This document shows, piece after piece, positions 45,928 through 54,877 of a stretch of 64,000 nt of DNA (its first letter is position 1; each line of letters opens with the position of its first letter). Source of the stretch: Bog-756 sp052326605 (lineage in GTDB: Bacteria; Actinomycetota; Acidimicrobiia; Acidimicrobiales; RAAP-2); assembly GCA_052326605.1 (NCBI GenBank), contig JBKQMB010000008.1, forward strand, positions 114,931 through 178,930, given 5' to 3'. A model generated the notes under the pieces. The model was not told where the DNA came from, searched no databases, and worked only from the letters and a program-made list of their open reading frames with translations. Both the position numbers and the translations under genes were made by a program.

Positions 45928-47141
45928 TCAGCCTGGGCCTCCACCCTCCGTGCGCCTGCGCAGGGCGCGGGCCTGCTTCAAGCACCGGTCGACGCCGGCG
46001 ATCAGCGCCGGACGCCGTCGGAGGGGTACGAGTTGGAACGGCGATTGCAGCGGCCACAGGCCACGCCGTTCGAGTTCGACCAGCTCGAGGGGGACCTCAC
46101 GGTCGGCGATCCCGTACTTGTAGGCCTGGCCCCCGATGCCGAGGTCGTACTCCGCGTGGTCACGGGACGCGGCGAATTCGATGCTGGCGAACAGGGTGCA
46201 GATGCCCGGGGCGAAGCGGGACCAGGCTTCGTCGAAGCCCGCTATCCAGCCGGTCGCCACCTTGCCGGCCGTCACGCTCAGCCCGACGCCCATGCACTCC
46301 CCGTCGCGTTCGATGGTCGTGAGCCAGATGCGCCCTTGGTCGGAGAGTGCGATCACGGACTCGTGCAGCATCTCCAGGACGCGTTCGTCGAAGACCGCAC
46401 CACCGTCCTGGCGGGCCTTTCGTCTGCTGTTGTACTGCCGCACGACCGCGGGGAGCCGGGCGGTGATCCCGGCGGCGTCGTCGTGGGTGGCGATCACGAA
46501 TCCCTCCTCGGCAATACGGCGTTGGCGACGGCGCACTCCGTGGGCCAGCCCCTTGTCACGGCGCGCCAGCCAGCCTTGGTACCCGCCGGTGTCGAGCGAC
46601 ACGCGCAGGCCCGGGCACGAGGCGAGGCTCTAGAGGTTCGGCCTGGTGCCCCCCATGCGCGCCACATCGCGTCCGACCAGGGGGACGTCCGTTCCATCCA
46701 GCCGAACCGCAGAGTGTCCGGAACCGGGCTCGTCCGCTGGAGTGCTCGGGCGAACGCCCCGGCCACTTCCGATTCGCGCCCCGGGGCACCAGCCGGCTCC
46801 ACGGCGTTCAACACCGCCGAACCGGCAATCTCGTATCGGGCCAGATTGAAGCGCCGCTTCAACAGGGTCATGGGCAGCACGCCCACCAGCTCGCTGCCTT
46901 CCCACGCCGTCAGCACCCTCGGCGACGTCCCCGGAGCCGCGAGGTGCCGGTACCAGGGCATCACGAGGGCCGGTGCGGAGCGGGGCCGTTCGCCGGCGAC
47001 CACGAGCCGGTCCCACTGGGGAAGCAGCACTCCCAGCTCGTCGAGATCGGAGTGGACCTCGACGTCTAGCACGACGCACCTCGACGGCGGACTCTGCGGA
47101 GCACCGGCTCCGCCCGGAACGAAGCGCCTCAGCTGCATCAT
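45928..47141 (-). pseudogene. GNAT (CelD/BioF2-like) acyltransferase, frameshifted
   Basis: Two minus-strand frames together make one protein of about 400 aa. The N-terminal part (from 47141) carries MPWYRHLAAPGTSPRVLTAW and LPMTLLKRRFNLARYEIAGS; the C-terminal part carries VSLDTGGYQGWLARRDKG and YDLGIGGQAYKYGIADREVP, the end of CelD/FemAB-like GNAT proteins. The frame changes near 46625-46635, where one base appears to be missing. Either a sequencing error or a real frameshift would explain it. Such proteins act in polysaccharide or lipid biosynthesis. Confidence 0.75.
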
Positions 47142-47344
47142 TGGTCCCGGATCATCCCTACATGCATAGTCGTGCTATCCACGGGACTGGAGGAGCGCCG
47201 ACTACGACGGACCGTCCCACGACGACCAGGACGGGGAAGCCGGCCGGCTGCCGGGACGACCAGGGAGGGTTCCGCCGCGGACCCGAGGTTCCGAGAGGCA
47301 GGCGCTGACCGGCCCGGCCCGGCCACCGGCCCTACAATGGACCC

Positions 47345-47674
47345 ATGTACTACGGACACGGTTCGTGGGTCGTCCTCGTGGTCTTCGGTGCCATGTTCGC
47401 CATGCGGGCCCTCTCTTCGCAACGACGCCGGGGGGGCAGCCGCGGAACACCGACCTCGAGGAGCGCCTTCACCGGCACCCGCCCCCGGGGAAGCGCGGGA
47501 GGGTCGCCGTCCGGGTCGCCGGCTCCGGGGGATACGGCGTTCACCGGCATCGCTCCGGGCTGGCTCACGGACCCCTTCTGCAGGCACGAACAGCGGTACT
47601 GGTCGGGGAGCGAATGGACCGAACACGTGACCGACGGTGGCGTCCCCGGCGCCGACCCACCGACGCCTCGCTAG
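47345..47674 (+). CDS. Small membrane protein with a C-terminal DUF2510 domain
   Basis: Predicted 109-aa protein. The N-terminus has one TM helix (SWVVLVVFGAMFAMRAL), then a Ser/Gly/Thr-rich linker, and a C-terminal DUF2510 domain (APGWLTDPFCRHEQRYWSG, then SEWTEHVTDGG). DUF2510 is an actinobacterial domain of unknown role often attached to membrane proteins. Nothing more can be said. Confidence 0.82.
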   Translation: MYYGHGSWVVLVVFGAMFAMRALSSQRRRGGSRGTPTSRSAFTGTRPRGSAGGSPSGSPAPGDTAFTGIAPGWLTDPFCRHEQRYWSGSEWTEHVTDGGVPGADPPTPR

Positions 47675-48038
47675 CCTCGACCATTCAGTCGACCGCCGGT
47701 GCACCGCACCTCTCGCAGTTGGGGACAGCCGTTGCGCGGACGCGCACGCAGTTAGGCGCGCTGACACCCTTGGCGGGCACGGCCCTGAACTGCCCCGCGG
47801 GCGCAGTGGCGACGATCACCGGCAACGTCCTATGGCTCTTCGGCCAAGGGCCGGCCGGTCACCTCACCCCCCCGGGCCCCGAACGGGCGGACGGTCACGC
47901 CTGCAGGCTCCCGAGGCAGGAGCCGAACCGTCCAGGACCTGCGCCCTGGCAGACTTCTCCCGTGCCAATGGAGAATGCGTGCGTGGATGAGCCAAAGGGA
48001 TCGGGTCGGACGTCCCACCGGCCGGCGAGGTTCTGACC
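47675..48038. other. Intergenic region upstream of the HAD-GH65 gene
   Basis: 364 bp without a credible gene. Frames on both strands are open for some distance but have mixed codon third positions and no recognisable domain. The GTG of the HAD-GH65 gene lies at its right end with GAGG upstream. No promoter or hairpin stood out. Confidence 0.45.
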
Positions 48039-51000
48039 GTGGCCGACCCGGTCCGACCTTCCGTCCGTCGCGGACGAGGAAGTGCTCTGGCTTGGGACAA
48101 TACCTTCGAGGCGATCGTGTTCGACTGGGACGGCACCGCCGTTCCGGATCGCCAGGCCGATGCCTCCAACGTGCGGGAGCGCATCGAGGAGATCTGCGCC
48201 GCGGGTGTCCACGTGATCGTCGTGACGGGAACCCACGTCGGCAACGTCGACGGCCAGTTGCGGGCCCGGCCGCACGGGAGAGGGCAGCTATACCTGTGCT
48301 GCAATCGGGGGTCGGAGGTCTTCGCGGTGACCAGTGAGGGACCAGAGCTCGTGTTCCGGCGCACGGCCAGCGTTGCAGAGGACCGCTTCTTGGATCTGGC
48401 AGCCGAGGTCACCGTCAAACGCCTCCGGGAGCGCGGTGTCGAGGCGGAGGTGGTTTCCGAGCGGTTCAACCGGCGCAGGATCGATCTCATCCCCGTCCCT
48501 GCGTGGGCCGATCCGAAGAAGGCCGAGATCGGCGCCCTGGGTAAGGCGGTGGCCGGGCGGCTCGTATCGGCAGGGATGTCCGGTCTGGCCGAGGTCGTGC
48601 AACTAGCGGCCGACGTTTCCCGGGGTGTCGGTCTGGCCGACCCCCGGATCACCAGCGACGTGAAGCACGTGGAGATCGGGTTGACGGACAAGTCCGATTC
48701 GGCACGGTGGGCGGCGCAGTGGTTGGCCCAACGGGGGATCAACGGCGGCCTGGTGCTGATCGGGGGCGACGAGTTCGGGCCCATCGGCGGCGTGGCAGGC
48801 AGTGACTCGATGATGATGGTGGAGGAGTTCGCCCGCGGAGTGGTCGTGTCGTTCGGGGTCGAGCCCGAGGGCGTTCCCGCCGGAGTGGTGCACCGGGGAA
48901 GCGGACCGGACGGGTTCCTCGAGCTGCTCGACGGGCAGCTGGCTCGGCGATCGGCTCGCCGGGTGCCGGCCATCGACCTCGATCCGACCTGGGTCGTCCC
49001 GTTGGCCTCGACACGTGCCATGGAGCAGGTCGCCGAGTCGCTCGGCACGCTCGGCAACGGTTTCGCCGGCACCCGTAGCTCCTGGGAGGAGGACGACCGG
49101 GTCGGAGGCCCCCTCTTCCTGGTGAATGGTATCTATACCAACGAGGGCCAGCTTCTCCCGGGACCGCTCTGGACCTGTCTCGACCGGCCCGGCATCACCC
49201 GTCGGTACACGGAGAAGCGCATGCTCGATCTGCGCGGTGGCACGCTCGTCCGTCTCGGCAACGAGCGCCTCGGCGGTCGCTCCCTGCGATTCGTCTCCAT
49301 GGCCATGCCGCACGCCATGGCACTGCGGGCCGAAGCTCCCGAGTCCCATCTCGAGCCTGGCGACCCACTTCGACCACCGAGGGAGGACGTGCACTTCGAG
49401 TGCGAGTTCCAGGGTCGGAGGTGGGGCGCCAGGACGGCGGCGGGTGCCAAGCAGGCGGCGGGTGCCGGCATCGCGGTGGCGGCCCGCGATCGCGTGGAGA
49501 CGGTGGCGGGACGTCGAACGGTCGAGCGCCTGGCCACCTGGGCTGCCAACCCCATGGCGGCGGCGGACCTCGACGACGCCTACCGCGAGCTTGCCGACGT
49601 GGAAGCGCTCGGCTTCGACGGGCTGCTGGCCGACCACCGAGAGGCGTGGGCGCAGCTCTGGGCGGACGCTGACGTGGTGATCGAAGGGGACCACGATGCG
49701 GAGCTGGCCGCCCGCTTCGCCGTCTTCCACCTGCTGTCGGAGGTGGCGGATACCGGAGAGGCTGCGGTCGGCGCCCGCGGATTGACGGGTGCCGGCTACG
49801 CAGGCCACGTCTTCTGGGATGCGGACGTGTTCGTCCTCCCCGTTCTTGCGGCGATCCGGCCCGAAGCGGCGCGGGCGATGCTCGAGTACCGGATCCGGCG
49901 CCTCCCGGCGGCGCGTGCCCACGCCCGGGCCCACGGCCGAGAGGGCGCACGCTTCCCTTGGGAGTCGGCGGCCGACGGGACCGACGTGACGCCACGGCTG
50001 TTCCGGAGGAGCAGTGGGGAGGTCATTCCGATTGCCACCGGCGCCCACGAGGAGCACATCGTGGCCGACGTGGCCTGGGCGGCGGCGCACTACGCGGACT
50101 GGACCGGCGATGCCGCATTCCTCGAGGGGCCGGGCCATGGGTTGCTGGTCGAGTCCGCCCGGTACTGGGCCAGCCGCATCCGGGTCGATGCCGACGGCCA
50201 CGGACACCTCTACGGAGTCGAGGGCCCCGACGAGTACCACTCGGTCGTCGACGACAACACGTACACCAACGTCATGGCCCGCTGGAACCTGCGCCGGGGC
50301 GCCGACCTCCTGAGCGGATCCGGCGACACGGACGAGGCGGATGCATGGCGTGCACTCGCCGACCGCCTGGTGGACGGGTGGAGCCCCGAGCAGGGCATCT
50401 ATGAGCAGTTCGCCGGCTACTTCGCCCTGGAGCCGCTCGTCATGTCCGGGGTCGCCCCGCCGCCGACCCTCGCCGACGCCGTGCTGGGTTCGCAGCGGGT
50501 GGCCGGCTCCCAGATCATCAAGCAGGCCGACGTGCTCATGCTCCACCATCTCCTCCCCGAGGAGATGAAGGATGGGTCGCTCACGGCATGCCTCGCCTTC
50601 TACGAGCCCCGGACCTCCCACGGCAGCTCGCTGTCACCGGCCGTCTCCGCATCGCTTCTGGCCCGGGCCGGAGACCCGGAGCGGGCACTCGCGATGTTCC
50701 GCCTGGCCGCTCGCCTCGACTTCGACGACCTCACCGGGACGACGGCGTTGGGACTGCACATGGCCACATTCGGAGGGGTATGGCAGGCCCTCGCTTTCGG
50801 CTTCCTCGGACTGGGCGCCGAAGGGGGCGTCCTCTCCATCGACCCCTGCCTCCCGCAGACATGGACCGCGCTCGGTCTCAGCTTTCGCTTCGCCGGCCGG
50901 CGCGTCAACGTGCGCGCCGAGCACGACCTGGTCACGGTCACCAGCGACGCCCCTCTGCTCGTGCGGGTCGGGGGACACGGGGCGAAGCGGTGTGAGCCCG

Positions 51001-51053
51001 GCGCCAGCACGATCCCGGTGGACCCGTCCGCCGCCGGCCGGAGTCGGCGGTGA
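48039..51053 (+). CDS. HAD phosphatase - GH65 glycoside phosphorylase/hydrolase fusion (OtsB1-like)
   Basis: Predicted 1004-aa two-part enzyme. Residues about 22-280 are a HAD domain with the nucleophile/acid pair VFDWDGT (D29, D31), a later EIGLTDKSDSARWA and LIGGDEFG, as in IIB-type trehalose-phosphatase-like HADs. Residues about 330-1000 are GH65: VNGIYTNEGQLLPG, GHVFWDADVFVLPVL, the general-acid Glu in YGVEGPDEYHSVVDDNTYTN (E near 732), IIKQADVLMLHHL and the phosphate-binding TSHGSSLSP. GH65 acts on alpha-glucosides such as trehalose or kojibiose, mostly by phosphorolysis. M. tuberculosis OtsB1 (Rv2006) has a similar fusion. The actual substrate is open. Confidence 0.9.
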   Translation: MADPVRPSVRRGRGSALAWDNTFEAIVFDWDGTAVPDRQADASNVRERIEEICAAGVHVIVVTGTHVGNVDGQLRARPHGRGQLYLCCNRGSEVFAVTSEGPELVFRRTASVAEDRFLDLAAEVTVKRLRERGVEAEVVSERFNRRRIDLIPVPAWADPKKAEIGALGKAVAGRLVSAGMSGLAEVVQLAADVSRGVGLADPRITSDVKHVEIGLTDKSDSARWAAQWLAQRGINGGLVLIGGDEFGPIGGVAGSDSMMMVEEFARGVVVSFGVEPEGVPAGVVHRGSGPDGFLELLDGQLARRSARRVPAIDLDPTWVVPLASTRAMEQVAESLGTLGNGFAGTRSSWEEDDRVGGPLFLVNGIYTNEGQLLPGPLWTCLDRPGITRRYTEKRMLDLRGGTLVRLGNERLGGRSLRFVSMAMPHAMALRAEAPESHLEPGDPLRPPREDVHFECEFQGRRWGARTAAGAKQAAGAGIAVAARDRVETVAGRRTVERLATWAANPMAAADLDDAYRELADVEALGFDGLLADHREAWAQLWADADVVIEGDHDAELAARFAVFHLLSEVADTGEAAVGARGLTGAGYAGHVFWDADVFVLPVLAAIRPEAARAMLEYRIRRLPAARAHARAHGREGARFPWESAADGTDVTPRLFRRSSGEVIPIATGAHEEHIVADVAWAAAHYADWTGDAAFLEGPGHGLLVESARYWASRIRVDADGHGHLYGVEGPDEYHSVVDDNTYTNVMARWNLRRGADLLSGSGDTDEADAWRALADRLVDGWSPEQGIYEQFAGYFALEPLVMSGVAPPPTLADAVLGSQRVAGSQIIKQADVLMLHHLLPEEMKDGSLTACLAFYEPRTSHGSSLSPAVSASLLARAGDPERALAMFRLAARLDFDDLTGTTALGLHMATFGGVWQALAFGFLGLGAEGGVLSIDPCLPQTWTALGLSFRFAGRRVNVRAEHDLVTVTSDAPLLVRVGGHGAKRCEPGASTIPVDPSAAGRSRR

Positions 51054-51085
51054 GGATGGCCCGCCGACAACAGTAAAGCAGCCGC

Positions 51086-51114
51086 TTGACCGACCGCCGA
51101 CCCGTCCATATGCG
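51086..51114 (+). promoter_or_regulatory. Candidate promoter for the ArsR-SRPBCC pair
   Basis: TTGACC (51086-51091) and TATGCG (51109-51114) are 17 bp apart, so transcription would start about at the ArsR GTG (51122), a leaderless arrangement. CTTGACCGA occurs again at the gene start (51125), making a direct repeat that could be an operator. Confidence 0.35.
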
Positions 51115-51121
51115 CAAGTAA

Positions 51122-51469
51122 GTGCTTGACCGAACTGTCTCCCTCGATCGGGTGTTCCAGGCGCTCACGGATTCGAACCGAAGGGTCATGGTGGAGCAGC
51201 TGAGCGTCGGGCCGGCCTCGGTCAGCGAGCTCGCCGGACCGCTCGCCATCTCGCTTGCGGCGGTGGTCCAACACGTACAGGTACTGGAGGCGTGCGGGCT
51301 CGTCCGCACGGAGAAGAAGGGCCGAACCCGTACGTGCCGAATCGAGCCGGCGACCCTGGCAAGGGCCGAGCGGTGGATTGCCGAACGGCAGAGCGCATGG
51401 GAGCGCCATCTCGAACAGCTCGGCGAGTACCTCGCCGGACACCGTGGAGAACCAGAGCAGAGGAGTTGA
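51122..51469 (+). CDS. ArsR/SmtB-family regulator
   Basis: Predicted 115-aa winged-helix repressor: VFQALTDSNRRVMVEQLS, VSELAGPLAISLAAVVQHVQVLEACGL and VRTEKKGRTRTCRIE. No metal-binding Cys cluster is seen, so it is the non-metal type commonly paired with SRPBCC genes. The SRPBCC gene follows 2 bp later, so one transcript is likely. Confidence 0.9.
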   Translation: MLDRTVSLDRVFQALTDSNRRVMVEQLSVGPASVSELAGPLAISLAAVVQHVQVLEACGLVRTEKKGRTRTCRIEPATLARAERWIAERQSAWERHLEQLGEYLAGHRGEPEQRS

Positions 51470-51471
51470 TC

Positions 51472-51879
51472 ATGACCGAACGGTCTGTGGCCCACGCGAC
51501 ATTCGTCATCGAACGCACCTACGACGCTCCTCCCTCGCGGGTGTTCGAAGCGTTCGCGTCCAGAGAGGCCAGGGGCCGGTGGTTCATCGGTCCCGACGAC
51601 TGGAAGCGATCCGACCACGAGCTCGACTTCCGGGTCGGGGGCCGCGAACACGTCAGTGGCGGTCCGCTGGGTGGCCCGGTCCACTCCTTCGACGCGCAGT
51701 TCCGGGACATCGTGGCGGATCAGCGCATCGTGACGACCTACGAGATGCACATGGACGACGTGCGGATCTCGGTGTCGGTGGCGACGATCGAACTCCTGGC
51801 GGAGGGATCGGGAACACTGCTGATCTACACGGAACAGGGCGCGTTCCTGGACCGTCACGATCTGCCCGCATCGCGCTAG
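51472..51879 (+). CDS. SRPBCC/AHSA1-like protein, ended early by an in-frame TAG
   Basis: Predicted 135-aa lipid- or ligand-binding helix-grip protein: FVIERTYDAPPSRVFEAFAS, GRWFIGPDDWKRSDHELDFR, GGREHVSGG, TTYEMHMDDVRISVSV. AGAGGAG precedes the ATG. The frame continues past the TAG (51877-51879) with EGTIDLLDKLGAELR and a TGA at 51925-51927. That is the usual AHSA1 C-terminal helix, so the stop looks like a single G-to-T change of a Glu codon (GAG). The protein lacks its last helix unless the amber codon is read through. Confidence 0.88.
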   Translation: MTERSVAHATFVIERTYDAPPSRVFEAFASREARGRWFIGPDDWKRSDHELDFRVGGREHVSGGPLGGPVHSFDAQFRDIVADQRIVTTYEMHMDDVRISVSVATIELLAEGSGTLLIYTEQGAFLDRHDLPASR

Positions 51880-51984
51880 GAGGGGACGATCGATCTGCTG
51901 GACAAGCTCGGAGCCGAACTTCGCTGACAGGGCCCGAGGGCCGCACTTGGAACGGAACCACTGATCCGCATAGGGTCGCTGGTC

Positions 51985-52926
51985 ATGGCCACGTGGACCA
52001 CAGAGGACATCCCCCGGCTGGCCGACCGCACTGCCGTGGTGACGGGGGCGAACAGCGGCCTGGGATTCGAGACGGCCCTGGCACTGGCCGGAGCCGGGGC
52101 CCGCGTCGTCCTGGCCTGCCGCGACCAGTCCAAGGGAGGTGACGCCCTCGAGCGCATCCGCCGGAAGGTGCCCGACGCCGACGTGCAGCTAGGTCGGCTC
52201 GACCTCGCCGATCTGGGGTCGGTGCGGTCGTTCGCCACCGAGTTCGCGAGCGGGCACGACGGCCTGGACATCCTGGTCAACAACGCCGGGGTGATGGCCA
52301 TCCCCCGCCGCGAGACTGCCGACGGCTTCGAGATGCAGTTCGGCACCGACCACCTGGGCCACTTCGCCCTCACCGGCCTGCTGCTGGACAGCCTGGTCGC
52401 GCGGCCGGGTGCGCGGGTCGTCACGGTCAGCAGCACGGTGGCCAAAATGGGTCGCATCAGGTTCGACGATCTCCAGGGTGAGCGCCGTTACGGCAAATGG
52501 ACTGCCTACGCCCAGGCCAAGCTGGCCAACCAGCTGTTCACGGTCGAGCTAGGCCGACGGGCGACCAGCCGTTCCCTGGACCTTGTCAGCGCGGCCGCCC
52601 ACCCGGGCTACGCCGCCACCAACCTCCAGATGGTCGGACCCAGGATGAGTGGCTCCGGTCTCCTGGAGAGGATCAGCGGCCTCGGGAACTCGGTGTTCGC
52701 CCAGACCGCTGCCGCCGGGGCGCTCCCAAGCCTTTACGCCGCGACGTCACCTGACGCCCGCGGCGGCCGGTTCTACGGCCCCGACGGTCTGTTCGGCATG
52801 CACGGACACCCGACGTCGGTTCCGTTCGAGCGGGCGGCCCGAGACCCCGACACCGCCCGGCGACTGTGGGAGGTTTCCGAGGAACTCACCGGCGTCGGGT
52901 TCGGTGACCTCGACGGGTGGAGCTGA
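51985..52926 (+). CDS. Short-chain dehydrogenase (retinol dehydrogenase-like)
   Basis: Predicted 313-aa SDR. It shows VVTGANSGLGFETALALA, DILVNNAGVM, TVSSTVAKMG and the catalytic YAQAKLANQLF. This long form with the NSGLGFE motif resembles actinobacterial retinol dehydrogenase/oxidoreductases. NADP preference and substrate are unknown. The ATG follows a weak ribosome-binding site (GGTCGCTGGTC). Confidence 0.92.
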   Translation: MATWTTEDIPRLADRTAVVTGANSGLGFETALALAGAGARVVLACRDQSKGGDALERIRRKVPDADVQLGRLDLADLGSVRSFATEFASGHDGLDILVNNAGVMAIPRRETADGFEMQFGTDHLGHFALTGLLLDSLVARPGARVVTVSSTVAKMGRIRFDDLQGERRYGKWTAYAQAKLANQLFTVELGRRATSRSLDLVSAAAHPGYAATNLQMVGPRMSGSGLLERISGLGNSVFAQTAAAGALPSLYAATSPDARGGRFYGPDGLFGMHGHPTSVPFERAARDPDTARRLWEVSEELTGVGFGDLDGWS

Positions 52927-53061
52927 GAACACCCACCGGGCAGATCGCCGCCATCGTGGCCGACGAGGGACGAGCGCGCCCTGGCGCGGGCCGCCGCCCT
53001 GGCCCCGAACCGGCGCAATCGGTAGAGTCGACCTGGCCGACGCGACTGGGGGAGGGAGCAA

Positions 53062-53883
53062 ATGCCTGACCAACTGGTTGCCCTGACCACCGGGGCCAAT
53101 TCGGGTATCGGACTTGCCACCGTCCTGGAGCTTTCCCGTCGCGGTGTGCGTTCGGTGGGGACGGTCCGTTCTCGCTCGAAGGCCCAAGCCGTCACAGAAG
53201 CAGCCGCCGAAGCGGGCGTCGAGGTGGAGACGGCGATCATGGACGTCACCGACGCCGCCTCCTGCGAGCGGGTCGTCCGCAGGTACCGGCCGACGGTGGT
53301 CGTCAACAATGCCGGGTTCTCGATTACCGGGGCGGTCGAGGACATCGGCGACGAGGAACTGCGCACCGCGCTCGAGACGATGGTCATCGGACCGGTGCGG
53401 CTGGCCCGACTGGCGCTCCCTCACATGCGCAAGGTCCATTCCGGCCGCATCGTCAACGTGTCCTCCATCTACGGGCGCACGTCGACTCCGCTGACCGGGT
53501 GGTACCAGGCATGCAAGCACGCGCTCGAGGGGGTATCGGATGCCCTGCGGACCGAGGTCGCCGCCGACGGCATCAAGGTCATACTCGTCGAGCCGGGGCT
53601 CTTCCGCACCGGCATCTGGCAGGAGGCCGACGACGAGCTGAGTGGCAGAGCCGAGTCGCGGTTCGCGTCCTCCTACGAACGGTTGCTGGCCGTCACCCGG
53701 CTCGCGGGGCCGATCATGGGCGAACCCTCGCATGTCGCCGATGTCATCGCCGGCGCCGTGACGTCGCGCAATCCGCGGTCGAGGTACCTCGTGGGCCACG
53801 ACGCCCAGGCATTCGCCGCGCTGCAGTCGATCGTGCCCACGCGGGTCAAAGATGGTGTGACCCGCTTCATCCTGGGCCTCTGA
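53062..53883 (+). CDS. Short-chain dehydrogenase/reductase (classical SDR)
   Basis: Predicted 273-aa SDR: TTGANSGIGLATVLELS, VVVNNAGFSITGAVED, IVNVSSIYGRTSTPLTGWYQACKH with YxxxK, and VILVEPGLFRTGIW. The GGGAGGGAGC before the ATG is a good site. It follows the retinol-type SDR with a 135-bp gap. Confidence 0.92.
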   Translation: MPDQLVALTTGANSGIGLATVLELSRRGVRSVGTVRSRSKAQAVTEAAAEAGVEVETAIMDVTDAASCERVVRRYRPTVVVNNAGFSITGAVEDIGDEELRTALETMVIGPVRLARLALPHMRKVHSGRIVNVSSIYGRTSTPLTGWYQACKHALEGVSDALRTEVAADGIKVILVEPGLFRTGIWQEADDELSGRAESRFASSYERLLAVTRLAGPIMGEPSHVADVIAGAVTSRNPRSRYLVGHDAQAFAALQSIVPTRVKDGVTRFILGL

Positions 53884-54017
53884 TCGGTGAGCGCGGGCGC
53901 AGTGATCGCCCGTCCCGCGTGGCGGGCCTCTCGGGAGGGCAACAGGTAGCGTGCACTTTCCTGATCGAGGGTCGCCGGGGTGAATCCGAGTGCCGCCGGG
54001 GGCGGATGGAGGCCAGC

Positions 54018-54470
54018 ATGTTCAAGGTGATCGTCGTGGGCACGGACGGCTCGGATCGGGCGGCGGTCGCCGTCAGGCAGGCGTTCGAACTGGCCCGGAC
54101 GTCCGGAGCAAAGGTCTACGGCGTCCACGTCGTGCGCCCGGCGATGATGCTGGGTACCGAGCAGATCGATGCGGCCGCGGTGGCGGCAGTGAATGCCGGC
54201 CGGCAGGAGGAAAGCGAGCGCATCGGCAAGCAGCTGCGTTCCGAGGCCGAGAAGTTCGGAGTCGGAGTCGAGGTGCTGACGTTCGATGGTGACCCCGCGG
54301 ATGCGCTGGTCAAGGTGGCCGAGGCGGAGAACGCCGACCTCGTGGTCGTCGGCAACCGGGGCATGACCGGGATCAAGCGTTTCGCTCTGGGGAGCGTCCC
54401 CAACAAGGTGTCGCACCACTGCCCCTGCAGCCTGCTGATCGTCGACACGGACCGGGCTTCGGCGACCTGA
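54018..54470 (+). CDS. Universal stress protein (UspA family), second copy
   Basis: Predicted 150-aa USP: FKVIVVGTDGSDRAAVAVRQA, then DLVVVGNRGMTGIKRFALGSVPNKVSHHCPCSLLIV with the G-2x-G-9x-GS nucleotide motif. The ATG at 54018 has GGAGG at proper spacing; an ATG 12 bp upstream is possible. It is unlike the first USP (43049) in the N-terminal third. Confidence 0.94.
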   Translation: MFKVIVVGTDGSDRAAVAVRQAFELARTSGAKVYGVHVVRPAMMLGTEQIDAAAVAAVNAGRQEESERIGKQLRSEAEKFGVGVEVLTFDGDPADALVKVAEAENADLVVVGNRGMTGIKRFALGSVPNKVSHHCPCSLLIVDTDRASAT

Positions 54471-54550
54471 GGCGGCGACCTCCGGTCGTGGGCGGGACAA
54501 CGTGGGCCGACCTGCCTGTGACCGCCGCAGCATCGAGAGAGGAGGACGCC

Positions 54551-54877
54551 TTGCCCCATGTGCAGATCCAGTTCGCGATCGACGACGCCGGAGCGGCCGA
54601 CGCAATTGTCGAGCTGCTCTTGGCCGAACGCCTGGTGGCCTGCGGGCAGCGCACCGGCCCGATGGTCAGTCAGTACTGGTGGAAGGGTTCACGTGAGCAC
54701 GCGGAGGAGTGGCTGGTGCTGCTCAAGACGCGATCCGAGCTCGCTCCGCAGGTGGTCGACGCAATCCGTAGCCGACATCCCTACGACACACCGGAAGTCG
54801 TCGTTCTCGAGCTCGTCGGAGGTGCTCCCGACTACTTCGAGTGGATCGATGACGTCACCACGGATGGCACTCGGTGA
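54551..54877 (+). CDS. cutA: CutA family divalent-ion tolerance protein
   Basis: Predicted 108-aa CutA1 trimer-forming protein. It has DDAGAADAIVELLLAERLVACG, VSQYWWKG, EEWLVLLKTRSELAPQVVDAI and HPYDTPEVVVLEL, the CutA1 core. The start is TTG at 54551, chosen because GGAGGA lies just upstream and homology begins at once. It is named for copper tolerance in E. coli; the role is debated. Confidence 0.92.
   Translation: MPHVQIQFAIDDAGAADAIVELLLAERLVACGQRTGPMVSQYWWKGSREHAEEWLVLLKTRSELAPQVVDAIRSRHPYDTPEVVVLELVGGAPDYFEWIDDVTTDGTR

Noticed and set aside
48603..50621. Open frame of 672 aa opposite the HAD-GH65 gene
   Set aside because: No recognisable domain and it mirrors the GC3 pattern of the sense gene.
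51165..51190. GGATTCGAACCG-like stretch resembling a tRNA T-loop
   Set aside because: It lies inside the ArsR coding sequence and no cloverleaf can be built around it.
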